Assembly (NCBI GenBank): GCA_025765615.1
Contig: JAIVFJ010000037.1
Coordinates: 62,001 to 126,000, forward strand
From: Zopfochytrium polystomum
Taxonomy: Eukaryota > Chytridiomycota > Chytridiomycetes > Chytridiales > Chytridiaceae
Direction: 5' to 3'
Length of the DNA stretch: 64,000 bases
The position numbers were made by a program, and so were the translations under genes. The notes beneath the pieces were generated by a model. It had not been told where the DNA came from. It saw nothing but the letters and a program-made list of their open reading frames with translations, and searched no databases. Below are positions 19,593 through 31,482 of the stretch, in pieces. Every line of letters starts with the position of its first letter. Position 1 is the first letter of the stretch.

Positions 19593-20406
19593 AACCGATC
19601 CCTTTCGGTCCCGCCGAAGAGCGCTTCCAAGGTGAGACTTATTACCGCGCCATTCAATGGCACTCTGCGTAAAAAAACGCTGTTTTAACGGGATGATGCA
19701 CACTTTTGAGCCTACGCGATATCGCCTTCGTGTAGCGCCGTGTCAGCCAATCTCTCTCTCCCTTTTTTTTTTTTTTGAACTAATTATCATCCGTTCGGAG
19801 ATTGCGCCTCTCGAAGCGCGATTCCGTGTTTTTCTCACAATTCTTGTCGTCGAGCGGGAAGTCGAGGGGTGCAAGAAATGTGGTGGCAATTTCCACGGAC
19901 TCCCATCAATCGAGAGCTAAGGAGATTTGCGTTGTAATTCCAACGTGCCTTCCCCATTTTGCGAGAACAAACCTTTCGACGCCAATCAGCGAGTACTCTG
20001 ACCGGCTTGATGTACGTATAAGCAAGCGGCAAAACAGCCTACGCTTCGCCAAAACAGCGGCGACGATTGGGCACCAGGGCATGGCTCGGGACTGCTGTGT
20101 CGATTACAAACAAACACATGAACTGAATAGTCTGAACAGCCTGTGGAGCCTTTTGTGCAGACCAAAAGCAAAAGCAGCGGACCCCGCGCCGGGATTCCAG
20201 AAAACGTTCGGAACGTCGAATACTGCTTCTCAGACAATCTTTATTAAGAAAAGCACACAACCAGGAGAACTCGTCTCCGTCCATGAGTACGGTAACCAGA
20301 AATAAACAGCAGACAGACAGTAACAAAAAACAAATGAATGAATGACAAGAGGGACCGAATGAGAGGGGAATAGGGAGTCAACGCAAACAAAGCATTAACA
20401 GTCGAA
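19593..20406. other. Intergenic downstream of eEF3
   Basis: No gene seen. It includes the 3' side of eEF3 and a poly-T run at 19765-19776. Confidence 0.4.
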
Positions 20407-23400
20407 TCAAAAGAGGTTGTGCTCCGTTGCAAACTCGTACTCGTCGGTCGTCCAAGTCAAGACCAGCATCAATTTTCTCCTTCAACTTCTTCGCGTAGAG
20501 CTTCTCCTCACGCTTCGACATCTTCTTCTTCTGCTTAACAGCTTCCTTGTTTCCGAAAGCATCAACCATGACAGTGATTGCTTCCTGCTCCTCGAGCTTG
20601 TCGCCAACACGGTCCATCCAACCGCTCTCGCCCTTGGTGGTGAGGTGACCAGCGTCCATGAGCCATTCTTCCTTGCAAATCTGCGAGACGAACTCGCTGT
20701 TGTGCGAAATAATGACAACACCTCCGCCAAACTCTTCGATAGCTTTGGCGAGCGCACCGAGAGCCTCGCGGTCGAGGTAGTTCGTGGGTTCGTCAAGAAT
20801 GAGGATGTGGGGCTGGTTCCAGAGAGCGGCCGCCATGACAACCTTTACTTTCTGACCACCAGAGAGAGCAGACATGCGGTAGTGGGTAGCAAACTCAGCT
20901 TCAAGCCCGGACATCTCCAAGGTGCTGCTCGACCATCGCTGAAGAAAGAGTCCGCACGTACATGCCAGCGGCCTGGGCCAGGCGAGTGTCGATGGCTTTC
21001 ACTTCCTTTTCCCAACCCATCTTCTGGAGCGTGCGAGTGTCCAGGTAGATACCCTCGACGGAGCGGGACTCGCCCTGGAAGATGACCTCGTACTCAAAGT
21101 CATTTTGGTAGTACGACGCAGGCCCGTCAGTTGGTTGACTTGCTTTTTGGCAGTCACGAGCTTGCCGTCTGAAGCCTTCCAGGAAATCTGCTGTGCAGTG
21201 CCTTGAAGCTTCTTCTCCTCTGGGGTCAAAATCATGGAGACCTTAACGAGGGACTCCTTGTCCGAGCCGTCCGCGTACCGCCAGCGGATGTACTCGTTCG
21301 GCGTTTTGTCCAGGTGGTTCTCGATGTGGTGGAACGCATGCTGAGCGACATACGCAACACGGGCGTTGGGGTGGCGCCATACGTCACCAGTTTGAGGTAC
21401 CACCTCTCCAGTAAGCACCTTGATCATTGTGGATTTGCCTGCACCGTTCTCGCCGACGCAACCGACACGGGACGCCATTGAAACTTGGATGGAAATATCG
21501 AACAGTGTGGGAGTGGTGTTTCCAGGGTACGTGAAGTCACAGTGAGACATCTTCATCAGCGCCTTCGACCGTGACTTAATGCCCTCAATTGGCCCAGGCT
21601 CAGGGAACTTGAAGGTGAGCTTCGACTCCTTGAGGGAGAAGTACGCCTTGGCATCAGGGTTCTTTGCAATAAACGCATCAAGGTTGCCCTTGAAAGGGTT
21701 CAGTTTAAGGCGATCAATTTGCAAGATGTTGGTGCAGCAAGAGTTCAAAAAGTTTCGGTCGTGCGACACCATAATGCAAGTGACATTCTTGAGAGAGTTG
21801 ATGTAATTGATGACCCACTTCACGTTAAGCACGTCGAGATGGTTGGTGGGTTCGTCGAGCAAGAGAATATCGGCACGTTGAAGCATAGCACGAGCAAGTG
21901 CAAGTTTCATACGCCACCCACCAGAAAGGGTCGACACAGCGTGGTTGGGCTTGGCTTTTCCAGTTTCCGTGAAACCGACAGTGGCCAGGACACTCAGAAT
22001 GTCCTCGCGTTTGACACCAGCGAGACGAGGGTCGTTGAGAATGTAGTCCACACAGGACAAGTGAGAGAGCTCTCCAAGGATGTCGGCCTCGACGAACACT
22101 GTCCGGACCTCTGAAGCGTCAGGGAAGCCCTCAACCGAGCCGTTGGCGATTGACCGCATGAGAGTAGTCTTGCCTGAATCATTACCGCCAAGCAAACCAT
22201 ACTTGGCTCCGCGTTTCAGTCGCATGTGAGTGTTGTGGAGCAAGATCTTGGTACCGTACGCAAGAGTGAAAGTGCAGTTGCAAAGCTCCTCGCCCTCGTC
22301 ATCGTCTTCTTCGTTCTCAGCAGGAAGCGGCTTGACCATTGCTTCGCACTCGACGCGCAGAGACTCGATAGAGTGGGTAGCTTTGTGGTCCACGACAAGC
22401 AAGAACTTCTCCACTTCCTTCCAGCTTTCTTCATCAAACTTCCTGAGAGTCATCAATGAGCAGCACAGCTGTCCAACATGGCGGAACCAAACATCCATAT
22501 CGTGGCCGTCATGAACCGCGATCTTCTGCTTGATGGCCTCAATGACAAGATCAAGGTCGACATACTTCTGACGAGCCTTTTCCTTCTCGACGAGTACGTT
22601 CAGCTTCTCCATGGCTGCTTGGGTTTTCAATGCGACACCACGAGCCTCCGGGTCTGCAATAACTTCGCAAGCCTTTGCAAGGGCAGGGAGCAAGAGCCCC
22701 ATGAACGGAGCAGCGTCGATAGGGTCATTGACTAGACGAGACACGTTGTCGATAATGACTGCAGACTGGCGCATCGTCGCTGTCACGCCGGATTGGAGAC
22801 CGCGGATGAGGAGTGGTGTTATCATTGCGAGGGCAGGCGACTCGACGGACTGAACAAAAGTGACACCAGCCAGCTTGTGCATGATCTCCTTGGTTTCTTC
22901 AGGGTGTGTGATTGAGCGCAAAATGGGGCCGGTCATGTGCTCCAGATCGCGATTTCCAATAACGTCACACGCTGCTGACAGAGCTTGCTCCGCCGCCTTT
23001 GAAACGGCGGGGTCGGTATCGATGATGGACTTCGAAATTTCGGGAACGATTTCGGGAAGTGCGGCGCCAAGCTGTTCTGGGCCCATTTCACCGAACGAGG
23101 CAATAGCAGTCAAGGATGCGACTCGTGTAGCGCCCTTCGACTCGAAGCTGTCTTGTCCCTTGATGAGGGCTGGGAGGATGTCGCGAATCGCATTGGGAGT
23201 GATCTTTGTAGAGACTACCTTCACTGTCGCAGAGGCCAAGTTCTTGACATCTTTCGAGCACTTCTTCTCACCCGCAGCGCTGAGAATGGCGGGTAGGTAC
23301 TTGATGAGGTACGGCTGAGCAGTGATCATGGATTCATTGGCGATTCGAGTGGCGTATTTGAGTAGTGCTTGCGCAGCGGCATCGGCCGCTTGCTTGACCA

Positions 23401-23782
23401 CAGCCGACTTATCGCCTGTCCGTCAACGGAGATCAGCAATAACCTTACGGCGAGGAAAGAAAAAGACAGAAATTCACCCTGCTCAGTGAGAACAACGGGA
23501 AGCGCCTGGAGCAAAAGAGGAACTTCGTCGCTCTTCATTGTTTTGGCGATGGCAGCATAGGCGTACATTGCGCCCTCCCGGCTTTGCGCACTCTTCTTGT
23601 CCGTCGCAGCCTTCTTTAGCTTTTCCAGAATGTGGTAAGAGACAAGACCCTTGGAGTGGGCGTTGACAATAGCGGCGAGGTCATCCGCCGCGCTCTTGCG
23701 GTCAGCTGCCGCGGTGGAGTTCGCGGTAAGGGGTCTTCAGCAGCTCAGCGACCAACTGCAACTTCTTCTCGTTGGTAGACAT
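20407..23782 (-). CDS. TEF3: Translation elongation factor 3 (ABC-F ATPase)
   Basis: eEF3 drives release of deacylated tRNA from the ribosomal E site and is essential in fungi. ATG at 23782 (MSTNEKKLQLVAELLK), one intron at about 23411-23478, HEAT repeats, then ABC1: Walker A GGNDSGKTT, signature LSGGWRMKLALA, Walker B LLLDEPTNHLD. ABC2: GENGAGKST, LSGGQKVKV, LILDEPTNYLD, with the eEF3-specific insert (NDFEYEVIFQGESRS) between them. A Lys-rich tail ends EYEFATEHNLF and TGA at 20407-20409. The frame breaks four times by one base: near 23733 (CCCC), 21146 (run of five A on the coding strand), 20917 (GG) and 20450. All catalytic motifs are intact, so I favour sequencing error over a dead gene, but decay cannot be excluded. 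Confidence 0.9.
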
Positions 23783-24240
23783 AATGAAACTTGAATTCTG
23801 CCCGCTTTGGTCAGAAGACGCTGGAACCACAGTTGCGGCTGATCTGGAAGAGCCAAAAAAAATACCTTTGGCGGTTTAGAAACGACTTTTTTTTTGAGGT
23901 GAGATCCGTGTGCACGGAAGGGTATGCGCGTCCAAGCGGGGCCGAGGGTGTGAAGGAAGTTTAGTTCGCTACGATCAGGCTGGCCGACCTCGGGACGATC
24001 AGGGCGAGGCGAAGTGGTGTGTTGTTGTTGGGGTGGGGAGGAAAAAAAGGTGGAGAACGAAGGAGATACGAAAGAAAGAAAGAAAGACGAGGAAGAAAGA
24101 AAGAAGAAAGAAGAAAGAAAGAAAGAAGAAGAAAGAAAGAAAAGAAAAGAAAAAAAAAGAAAGAAGATAAGGAAAAAAGAAAGAAAGAAAGAAAGAAAGA
24201 AAGGAGAAAATTGAACGAAAGAAAGAAAGAAAGAAGAATT
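23783..24240 (-). promoter_or_regulatory. eEF3 upstream region with CT-rich tract
   Basis: From about 24057 to 24236 the plus strand is almost pure purine (GAAA/GAAG repeats), so the eEF3 strand upstream of the start is a 180-bp pyrimidine tract. CT-rich blocks are common upstream of highly expressed fungal genes. The role here is inference. Confidence 0.4.
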
Positions 24241-26326
24241 GGAAGCGGAGCGTGGAAAAAATTTGATTCCTCGAAGCTCCTTGTCCGATGATGAACGGAA
24301 CGAGAAAACGTTAACCTGCAGAACTCCTGCCAGACCATCTGGCGCAGCCTTGGTTGATCAGCAGGAAAGCACCGATGGTTAACGTTATCACCAGCAAGCT
24401 GCTGAACAGCGAGAGGGCTGCAACCGCCGAAATATGTTCGCGCACAGGCTGGCATCCGAAACAAGGGACTGGAAGACAGCGACCACCGGCACAAACCGCA
24501 AATGGAAGGGTAGAAAGAGGCGGCGACCATCAGCTCAACACCAGCTGGTTCTTCTAATTGTGTGGGGGACGAGGAGGAGTGGTGCACGCGCGACGCTATC
24601 GAAGGGAGCCACCACATTAAGGAGTTTTGCGATGTGTCGCGAACATCCAATTATTGCGCTGTGAAATTGGCAGCCCCAGCCTTCCCATTTTCGCCAACGA
24701 GAAAAATAGACAAATTGCAGCGCTTTTGTGTCCCAGCCATCAAAGCCCTGATATTGAAAAACGTTCAGTACCGGCCACCGACACCTTCCACCTCGAAACC
24801 TCCCTATTTCGTCAAATTTGTCCGCAACACGAAAATCCACGTGCAAATACTTGAGATCATCAATTCGAACTGGCGCGACACAGAATAATACATCACATTC
24901 CAATGTATCCATTGAGGAATTAGATCCTGCAAAGAGGTCCACATGCCGGATGACGGATTGCGCGCGAAGTGGGAAGATATCTTACTCAAATTCATTTATT
25001 GCAGTAACCTTTTTGATAGAAGCGGACTTGCGGACTGGGCTGATCAGAGGCCAGTGAGCGCGGGAGGACGGCGCGAAAGCACGCTGCTTAGAGCGGGGTT
25101 TGAATTTTGTTCAACAGCAAACGGAGAAAAGGGGAAGCGCGCAGCTTGCCGCCCTGACCGAGGATGATGATGAGGAAGGTGTACGTTATGGATATCGGCA
25201 GACCGGATGGTTGTCTTCCATCTCCTCTCACACATTGACGAAACGAACGCCAATATCGCCCTCACTTGCTGCTGTGGATCTACCTCAAACTGACGGGTGT
25301 CCGCCCCTCGGTCATGAGTCGTGGAAGTGAAAGGCATTTTCCCGGATATAGACAGCGCTATGGGCGGCAAGGATTTCAGTGCGTCACACATTCCAACTGC
25401 CTTTGCGCATATTAGTTAGAAATACAATAACCGCCCGCCCCGTCAATGGCTGCCTACCGGAAAGGAGACGAAGAAAGCGAATCCTCCTATTGTGGGCCAG
25501 ATCAAGATATTGAGCTCTGACTGTTTCCGAGCGGCGCAATCTACAACGTCATTTCCGCTCACTCCAAAAGCCTACTGCTGCGTAGTGTGCAATGGCGACT
25601 TTCACAGCTCCACCATATTGCGCGATCGCTTTGACAAATTCTACGCAACAGCAAAAGCCCCGCCATGTTGCAAAGAAAAGCGCGTGGTCGAACAGCGCAA
25701 CCTTTCCAGTTCGGCTGGGAGCTGGTCAAGTCTGCAAGCGACCTTGTGTTCCCACTTGTTCGCTTCGCCGACTGCGCCGTCCGCGGCGGCAACTCTGCCT
25801 TTCGGCAGGCGTAGCGGCGATCCCTGCCAAACACAATTCATCAGTGGGAGCGGCATGCACAGCTTCTTGTGCGCCACCTGCGCATGCTTGGTCCTTCGGT
25901 GTGCAGTGTCGCAAACCACTTCTACTTTGACCACTCGACCGCAACTATACCTATCTTGAACGGAGTAAAACCAAGAGGAAGCTGGGGACAGATACCGCGG
26001 ACCATGGAAACCCGCTGCGTCCGGCAGATACTCCTATGTTCTTAATTGACCAGGGGCCGACGGGAGGTCGGTTCCCAACTGGAAGCGACGGGCTATCGGA
26101 CAATACCAGGCTCGATTTTCAGGGGGCTTTGGCGTGGGCCAAGGTGGCTAGGCCCCTACCTTCCATCAAGGTTTGGGCAGCGGCGGCCCAGAAGTCGTTG
26201 CCCAAGGAGAAGGACGCCCGCGGGAGCAGCTTTGCCCGCGTAGTTCGACCCAGTTGCGTAAAATACGAAACTGTATATGTGCAGCGAGTGCGACACGTCT
26301 TTTAAAAAGCGGAAGGTTTTGGCCAG
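24241..26326. other. No recognised gene
   Basis: About 2.1 kb of mixed-composition DNA with short open frames on both strands and no domain I can name. It ends where LINE copy 3 starts. Confidence 0.4.
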
Positions 26327-26339
26327 GTTAGGGTTATGT

Positions 26340-27360
26340 AACAGGAAGTGGCTCTGACACATGTTGATGTGGAGGGCTGGGATGGTAGCATTCCACCGAC
26401 CGTGTGCGAGGGCTGACTGCGCAGAAGAAATGCACTAGGGGGCATGTTTTGGAGTGTTCAGGGGTTAAGGACAGGCTGGAGAGGCTGCACCCTGAGTTGA
26501 TTCCCACTGCAGAGCAACAGGACTTGAACATTTCAGCAGTGGATGTGGGCTTATGGTCGCTGGTCTTTTGGGCCCCCTACAGTGCCAAAGCTGAGGACAA
26601 GATCTCTAAGGAGACTCGCATTGCCTCAAAGAAGATGGGAATTGTTATGAATCACCCTCTGGAAACCTCTGGAACCTTCTAGAGCATTCCTTCATGGAAC
26701 CTTCTGGAACAAACTTCTGGAACATTCTAGAACATTCCTTCATGGAACCTTCTGGAACCTTCTGGAACCTTCTTTGCTTTCCTGACTTGTTGTCATTGGT
26801 ATCATTGGTATCATTGTATTACTAATTGCTCTTTCTGGAACTTTCTTTGAGTCTTGACAAGGAACACTCTCAAGAGGTATAAAAGGGGGATGGGGACCTG
26901 TCCCATCCCTCAAGTGAATTATTGTTTCCAACACAATCATCACTCCTCTCAGTTCCTTGTCTGCCTTGTCCTGTCCTGCCCTGTTCCTGACAGGAATGAA
27001 GCTGGCTAGGATGATTGTGCAGTTGCGCATTGAGTGTGGAGGACTTGCGAATTTCACTGATGCTTCAGAGAAGACTGTGGCAGAGGAGGCAGCGGTAGTG
27101 GTGGGGGCAGGTAGCGTAGACTGGTGGTATATGAGTGTTCAGGAACAGATGGCAGCAGCCAGGGTGCGCAAGCTTGCAAGGTTGGTCATAATCACAACCT
27201 ATGATCCAGTACAGAACAAACAGTGGCGGGAGTCCAGGGAGAAGTGGAAGAAGAAGGAAACTGAGGGTGTTGAGGGGACAGTGGATGGCAATGGGCATGT
27301 GGACTCTGATACAGATGAGGGGGGCTGGATATGGGTGACAGTTAGTGCAGTGTTTCAGTA
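26340..27360 (+). pseudogene. LINE ORF2 C-terminal fragment
   Basis: Matches the last ~220 codons of the ORF2 at 56038-59346, including ECSGVKDRLERLHPELIPTA and the KLARMIVQLRIECGG tract. The Cys/His cluster is damaged (GCAGAAGAAATGC). Split by the solo LTR; taking that and one GGAAT copy out rejoins KKMG to MKLARM in frame. Too short to act. Confidence 0.85.
26643..26992 (+). repeat. Solo LTR of the A/B family
   Basis: 350 bp in the orientation opposite to A and B, TGTTATGAATC...TTCCTGACA, with the 5-bp duplication GGAAT at 26638-26642 and 26993-26997. It carries the GAA/TTC array (about 26655-26775) and GTATAAAAGGGGG. Left by LTR-LTR recombination. Confidence 0.95.
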
Positions 27361-27608
27361 GCAGGCCTTCGAACCTCAATTGTTATCTATTTGTTTTCTG
27401 TGTTGTTAAATTTCACTTCACCTCTGTTTTACTCCACCCCTGTGGTTCCTCCCCTCTCTCACTTTTGACCTAGCTGCTGTTCTTTGTTTTTCTCTTTTGC
27501 CTATTGATTCTCTACTTGGCACCCCTTTCTTGCTTTTGGACATGTTTCTCTTACTGCATATGTACACACTTTTCAACTTTCAAAGTTGCAGATTCCTCAC
27601 CCTTTCCT

Positions 27609-27610
<2 letters not shown>

Positions 27611-27642
<32 letters not shown>
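27611..27642 (+). repeat. 32-base G run in the LINE 3' UTR
   Basis: The same place in LINE copy 1 has only nine or so G (near 59604-59612). An expansion, or an assembly artefact at a homopolymer. Confidence 0.8.
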
Positions 27643-27644
<2 letters not shown>

Positions 27645-27985
27645 GGGGCGAATAAATCCTGCTGAAAAGTTAGGTTATGCAGGGCGCAGAAGAATTTTTT
27701 TTTTTTTTTCAGCTTCGGAATATTTCTTGCAGCGGTTGCGAGTTTGCCAGCGATTTTGCAAAAGCCAACCTTTGTTGGCGATTTCGCACAATCGGAAGTA
27801 CTGTTTTTATCGCCAGCCAATGATGGTACAGGGGGTGCCGGCGGCGTGAAGCTCCGACGGGAGCTGGGTGTCAGGAAGTAGGAAGCGAGGAGGAGGGATC
27901 GGGGACGGGGGAAAATGAATGAGACGGAAAAATAAATAATAAAAAAAACCAGCACGTGTGTGCGGCGTTTTTGGGGCCGCAACGA

Positions 27986-27987
<2 letters not shown>

Positions 27988-28067
<80 letters not shown>
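27988..28067 (+). repeat. CT microsatellite
   Basis: About 80 bp of (CT)n with one interruption, shortly before the start of the next gene. Confidence 0.95.
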
Positions 28068-28072
<5 letters not shown>

Positions 28073-28121
28073 TGTTGCGGGGCCCTGTTCTCTGTCTCCC
28101 TTCCCTCCGCTTCGAAAGCGA

Positions 28122-30223
28122 ATGGCGGCATCCGTCCGTCCCGCTGGCGGCGAGGGCGGCAATCACCGTCGGCGCAACGACGACGCGCAACTCCCTCTCC
28201 ATAACGATGATGATCGCCGCTCTGGCGCACGCGTCGCCGACGGCATCGACGCTGGCGGTGCTGAGGCACCACCAACGCTCCCGCTCGTTCGGCCGCTGGA
28301 CAGAAGGCAAGCCGCCAACGTCGTCCTGGCAGCCTCTGCGGATCACCTTTCCTCAACAAACATTGCCGTCGCCGTGACGCGCCTGCCGCTGAAGCCATTT
28401 TCCGGCTTCTTCCCCGCGTTTGCAGAAGCTGCTTCTTCGGCAGCGAAAATTGCTGCGCGCACAAATCCCCTCCTACGCGCAAAGGTCGTGTCGGTACCGG
28501 TCATGGACGGTCGGCTCAGCCCAACCGCTCATTCGCCAGTGTACAGACTCTTCTTTGCAGACATGGATGACACGCATGCAGTGACGAAAGGAAAGCTCAA
28601 GGCCAATCCGGAGCCGCAACAACAGATTCCGCCCTTTTTTCGAACGTTGGAGAGTCAATTGGATCTCGTCATTGGGCACGAGCTTTCGGCGCCATTCCAA
28701 CTCGCGCATGGCCCCCCCGCCCGAGGCGTGATCATCACTCCCCCACGATCTCCCACGTCGACGTAGTTTTTACGTTCAGCCGAGCTGTGTTTACAGAGAG
28801 AGAAGCCATTCAGATTGTCCGGTCATGGAGTCGACTGCTTACTCGAAGATGGGGCGTCGCGAGCGGCCACGCCTTCGGCAGAGTGCGAATGGCGGGACCT
28901 GACGGGCGCCGACCTCGCAGCCCGGCTTGCCCAGTTCGACGCAGCGGACACGTCCAGAGGCGGGGATGAAATCTTTCAACCTGCGCCCCATTTGTCGGGA
29001 TTCAAACGCTCTTGTTTCCTCCTCAGAGAAGGAAAAGGACCCATTAGCGACGCGGTACCCGCACGGCACTCGCGTTGTAATGACCGCTCTGACGACCGCC
29101 CAGAGCGTCGAGGCTCGCCGCCGAGCAAACGCGCTGCGCGTGCCACTAGAAATCTTTCTCGCCGCCGCCGTCGCCGTTGCCCAAGCCCCGTTTGCGCGCA
29201 ACGCGCCCGTCCTTGCCAAACACAACTCACAGTCCCCGTCGCTCGCGGCCTCCCGCAGCGGCTCCCACCCGCGGTCGCTCACCGCGCGACCCAACCTGCG
29301 CGCGTCTGCATCCGCCGCGTCCCTCAAACCTGTTGCCGCGCAAGCGCTGCCGCCGTCAATTTCGGCAACCGGCCTGATTCGCCTGACTTCCGCGGCGACG
29401 ACGAGGCCCAGCTCCTCTCGCGTGATGCACTCGTCCTTGCGCGTCGAGCCGACCCCACCCGCGGACCGCGACGCAGCCGCAGGCATCCACCTCTTCCACG
29501 AAACGGTCCTGCAATCTCGCGCGCTCGCCGCCCAGCAGCTCGCGGCAGATACAGCAGCCGCGTCGGCGGCGGCGGCGACACCCGTCCCCACGTCGTCCTC
29601 GTTTGCTGCGGGAGGCAAACCCACAACGCTTCTCGGCCGCCTTCTCGCCCTCGCGCTCCCTCGAAACGAGCCAAGGGGTCGGAGACCCGCACCCGTCTCC
29701 GGAGGCCCTCACAGCTGCGCAGCGGGCGGTTGTGCTCCGGCTGGACGCCGTCGCGCGGGGCGTGGCACAGGTGGTCGAGGAAACGGGATCGTTGGCTGCA
29801 CCGGCCGGCGCGCCTGCGGGTCCGGCCGGTGCGGCGACGGCGCTGTTGCGCGCCGCCGCGGCCGGGTGGTCTGCAGCGTGGGCGGCGCCGGCGCCGGCGC
29901 AGCGGCGCAGGCGGCTACCTCCGTGCCCCGATTACGTTGCCACGCTCGTGAGCGCGGGCGAGACGCTGCTGTGGTCTCCGGCGAGTGAAGGATGGTCTGA
30001 CGCAGACGGGGTCGTGTTTATTGCGGGGACTGCTGCCCCTGGCGGAGGAGTCTCGGTGGTGCTTGCCGACGTGCCCGCCGCCGAGAGTTCAATCAAAGGG
30101 GGCATGACAGTGTCGATCGGGCTTTCGCGGGACGGGAAGGCCGGGATTGAGGACGTACGCGAGATGCTCGAGCGCTTTGTCGTTGCATTCTGCGGGGGCA
30201 AGATGTCGGTTTTTGGAGGCTAG
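28122..30223 (+). CDS. Condensation-type O-acyltransferase (AATase/WSD-like)
   Basis: ATG at 28122. The opening (LVRPLDRRQAANVVLAASAD, then LPLKPFSGFF and IAARTNPLLRAKVVS) fits the N-terminus of alcohol-acetyltransferase/condensation-fold enzymes. Later parts also fit: ISHVDVVFTFSRAVFTEREA, a VVMTALTTAQSVEARRRAN helix with VPLEIFLAAAVAVAQ, and a C-terminal GGMTVSIGLSRDGKAGIEDV strand-helix ending at TAG 30221-30223. These pieces lie in different frames with switches near 28750, 29020 and 29690, so there are introns or base errors I could not resolve. I do not see the usual HHxxxDG active site. Very GC-rich with Ala/Arg-rich stretches. Confidence 0.45.
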
Positions 30224-31482
30224 GATGCGGTCTGCGAGCACGATGAAAGAGGCAACGTATGCCATCACTTTTTGGAAAGCTGGGTCAATATACTACAGAA
30301 AGTTTGTTGAATCTTGAGACAACCGATAGACTAGGGGCGTTCAAGGAAAGCGTCGTGAGAAAACGAAAAACGGCCATCTTTAGTGTAGGAGCTGCCCGGA
30401 GCATTGTAAAACCATCTTTCCGGGATATGTATGGTTTGGTCGTGCTCAATGTAATCGGGCAATTACTAAAGGAAGCTCAAAAATAAGCAGTTGCATTAGA
30501 TACAAGTGTTTGTTATGAATGTAAACCAGTGGCAATCACTCAAATGGATATAGGATTATTAATAAGGGTCGTGATCGTACTCTTCGACCAGCACGGCCAA
30601 TGGCGAAGGAAACAGGGAGACGCTACGAATCAGACGTTCTCCCCTCACGTCCCTCTTCTTGTGGTTGTCTCCGTCGTTGTCTTTCCTCGGCACAGTCGGT
30701 GTTGGAAAACTCCGACTTTTCCTGTTTTTTCTACTGGCTCCGCATGTATGCAAAAGAAGGCGAGGATGACGAAGAACAGTAAATCAAAGAGCCAAGTCCA
30801 TCTTATCGCATGTCCATTCGTCCGACTTGTTGCGGGTGCGGGCAAAAGACAGAAGGAGGGCAGACTAAGCGAGGTGCGAGCAACTTTAATCCAGGTTGGG
30901 CACTTTGTGAAGTTAATCGAAGCTTTGAAGAGCCAGAGGGGTTCTATCTTGTCACCGAACTGGTGTTTTTCGAATTGGCCCAATGCGAACGGTGATCAAA
31001 AGAGGTTGGAGGACCTTGTCTTATTCGGCGGTGCCTGACGCCGTGACATTTCTCATGTAGCGGTCCATGTTGCTGTTCAGAGTCAAGGTCCATTGTGACG
31101 AAACCACTATGACAGGGGAAAGGGCACAGTAAACGCTCTTTAATGATGCAAGCTCAAAGAAGTCGAGCCACCCACTCAGTGAGGAAGTGAACCGCGGCCG
31201 ATAACTTATTATGTTTATTTTGTACAAGAATAGAGAATGGTCTTCCGGTTCCATTGCAGCTTCGAACTGGATGAATCTGAAGTAATCTACGGCACTCATC
31301 AAGCGACGCGCCTTGGACTATTTGGCCGACAATATGCTCGGAGAGGAAAAGTGCAGTAAGTATGAGAGGGTGGTGAAACAAGCATGTCCCGAATACTATT
31401 CACGCGAACCGACAACGACGTTCTATTGAGAGCGGTTAAACTACTTAGTCGTAGGTTGAAGGCTTCAAATTTCAAAACTCAC
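30224..31482. other. Unresolved region
   Basis: On the minus strand a hydrophobic stretch (LFDLLFFVILAFFCIHAEPV, near 30740-30800) and a C-terminal-looking VLVEEYDHDPY with stop near 30559 could belong to one small membrane protein gene. Not firm enough to call. 31020-31440 may hold further 3' exons of the next gene. Confidence 0.3.

Larger units (their letters stand above)
26339..27668 (+). mobile_element. LINE copy 3, 5'-truncated
   Basis: The 3' end of the LINE seen at 47-64 kb: the last part of ORF2 and the 3' UTR, starting at a match to about 58710. It is flanked by an imperfect duplication, GTTAGGGTTATG (26327-26338) and GTTAGGTTATG (27669-27679). 5' truncation and a target duplication are the marks of target-primed reverse transcription. 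A solo LTR of the A/B family (26643-26992) interrupts it. Confidence 0.85.

Noticed and set aside
23961..24650. Long frames over the GAAA/TTTC-rich region
   Set aside because: Low-complexity simple repeat gives stop-free frames; no domain.
26036..26305. Open frame before LINE copy 3
   Set aside because: No homology recognised and no start or splice context.
27871..28482. Arg/Glu-repeat frames near the CT microsatellite
   Set aside because: Translations of (CT)n/(GA)n; the plausible gene starts downstream at 28122.
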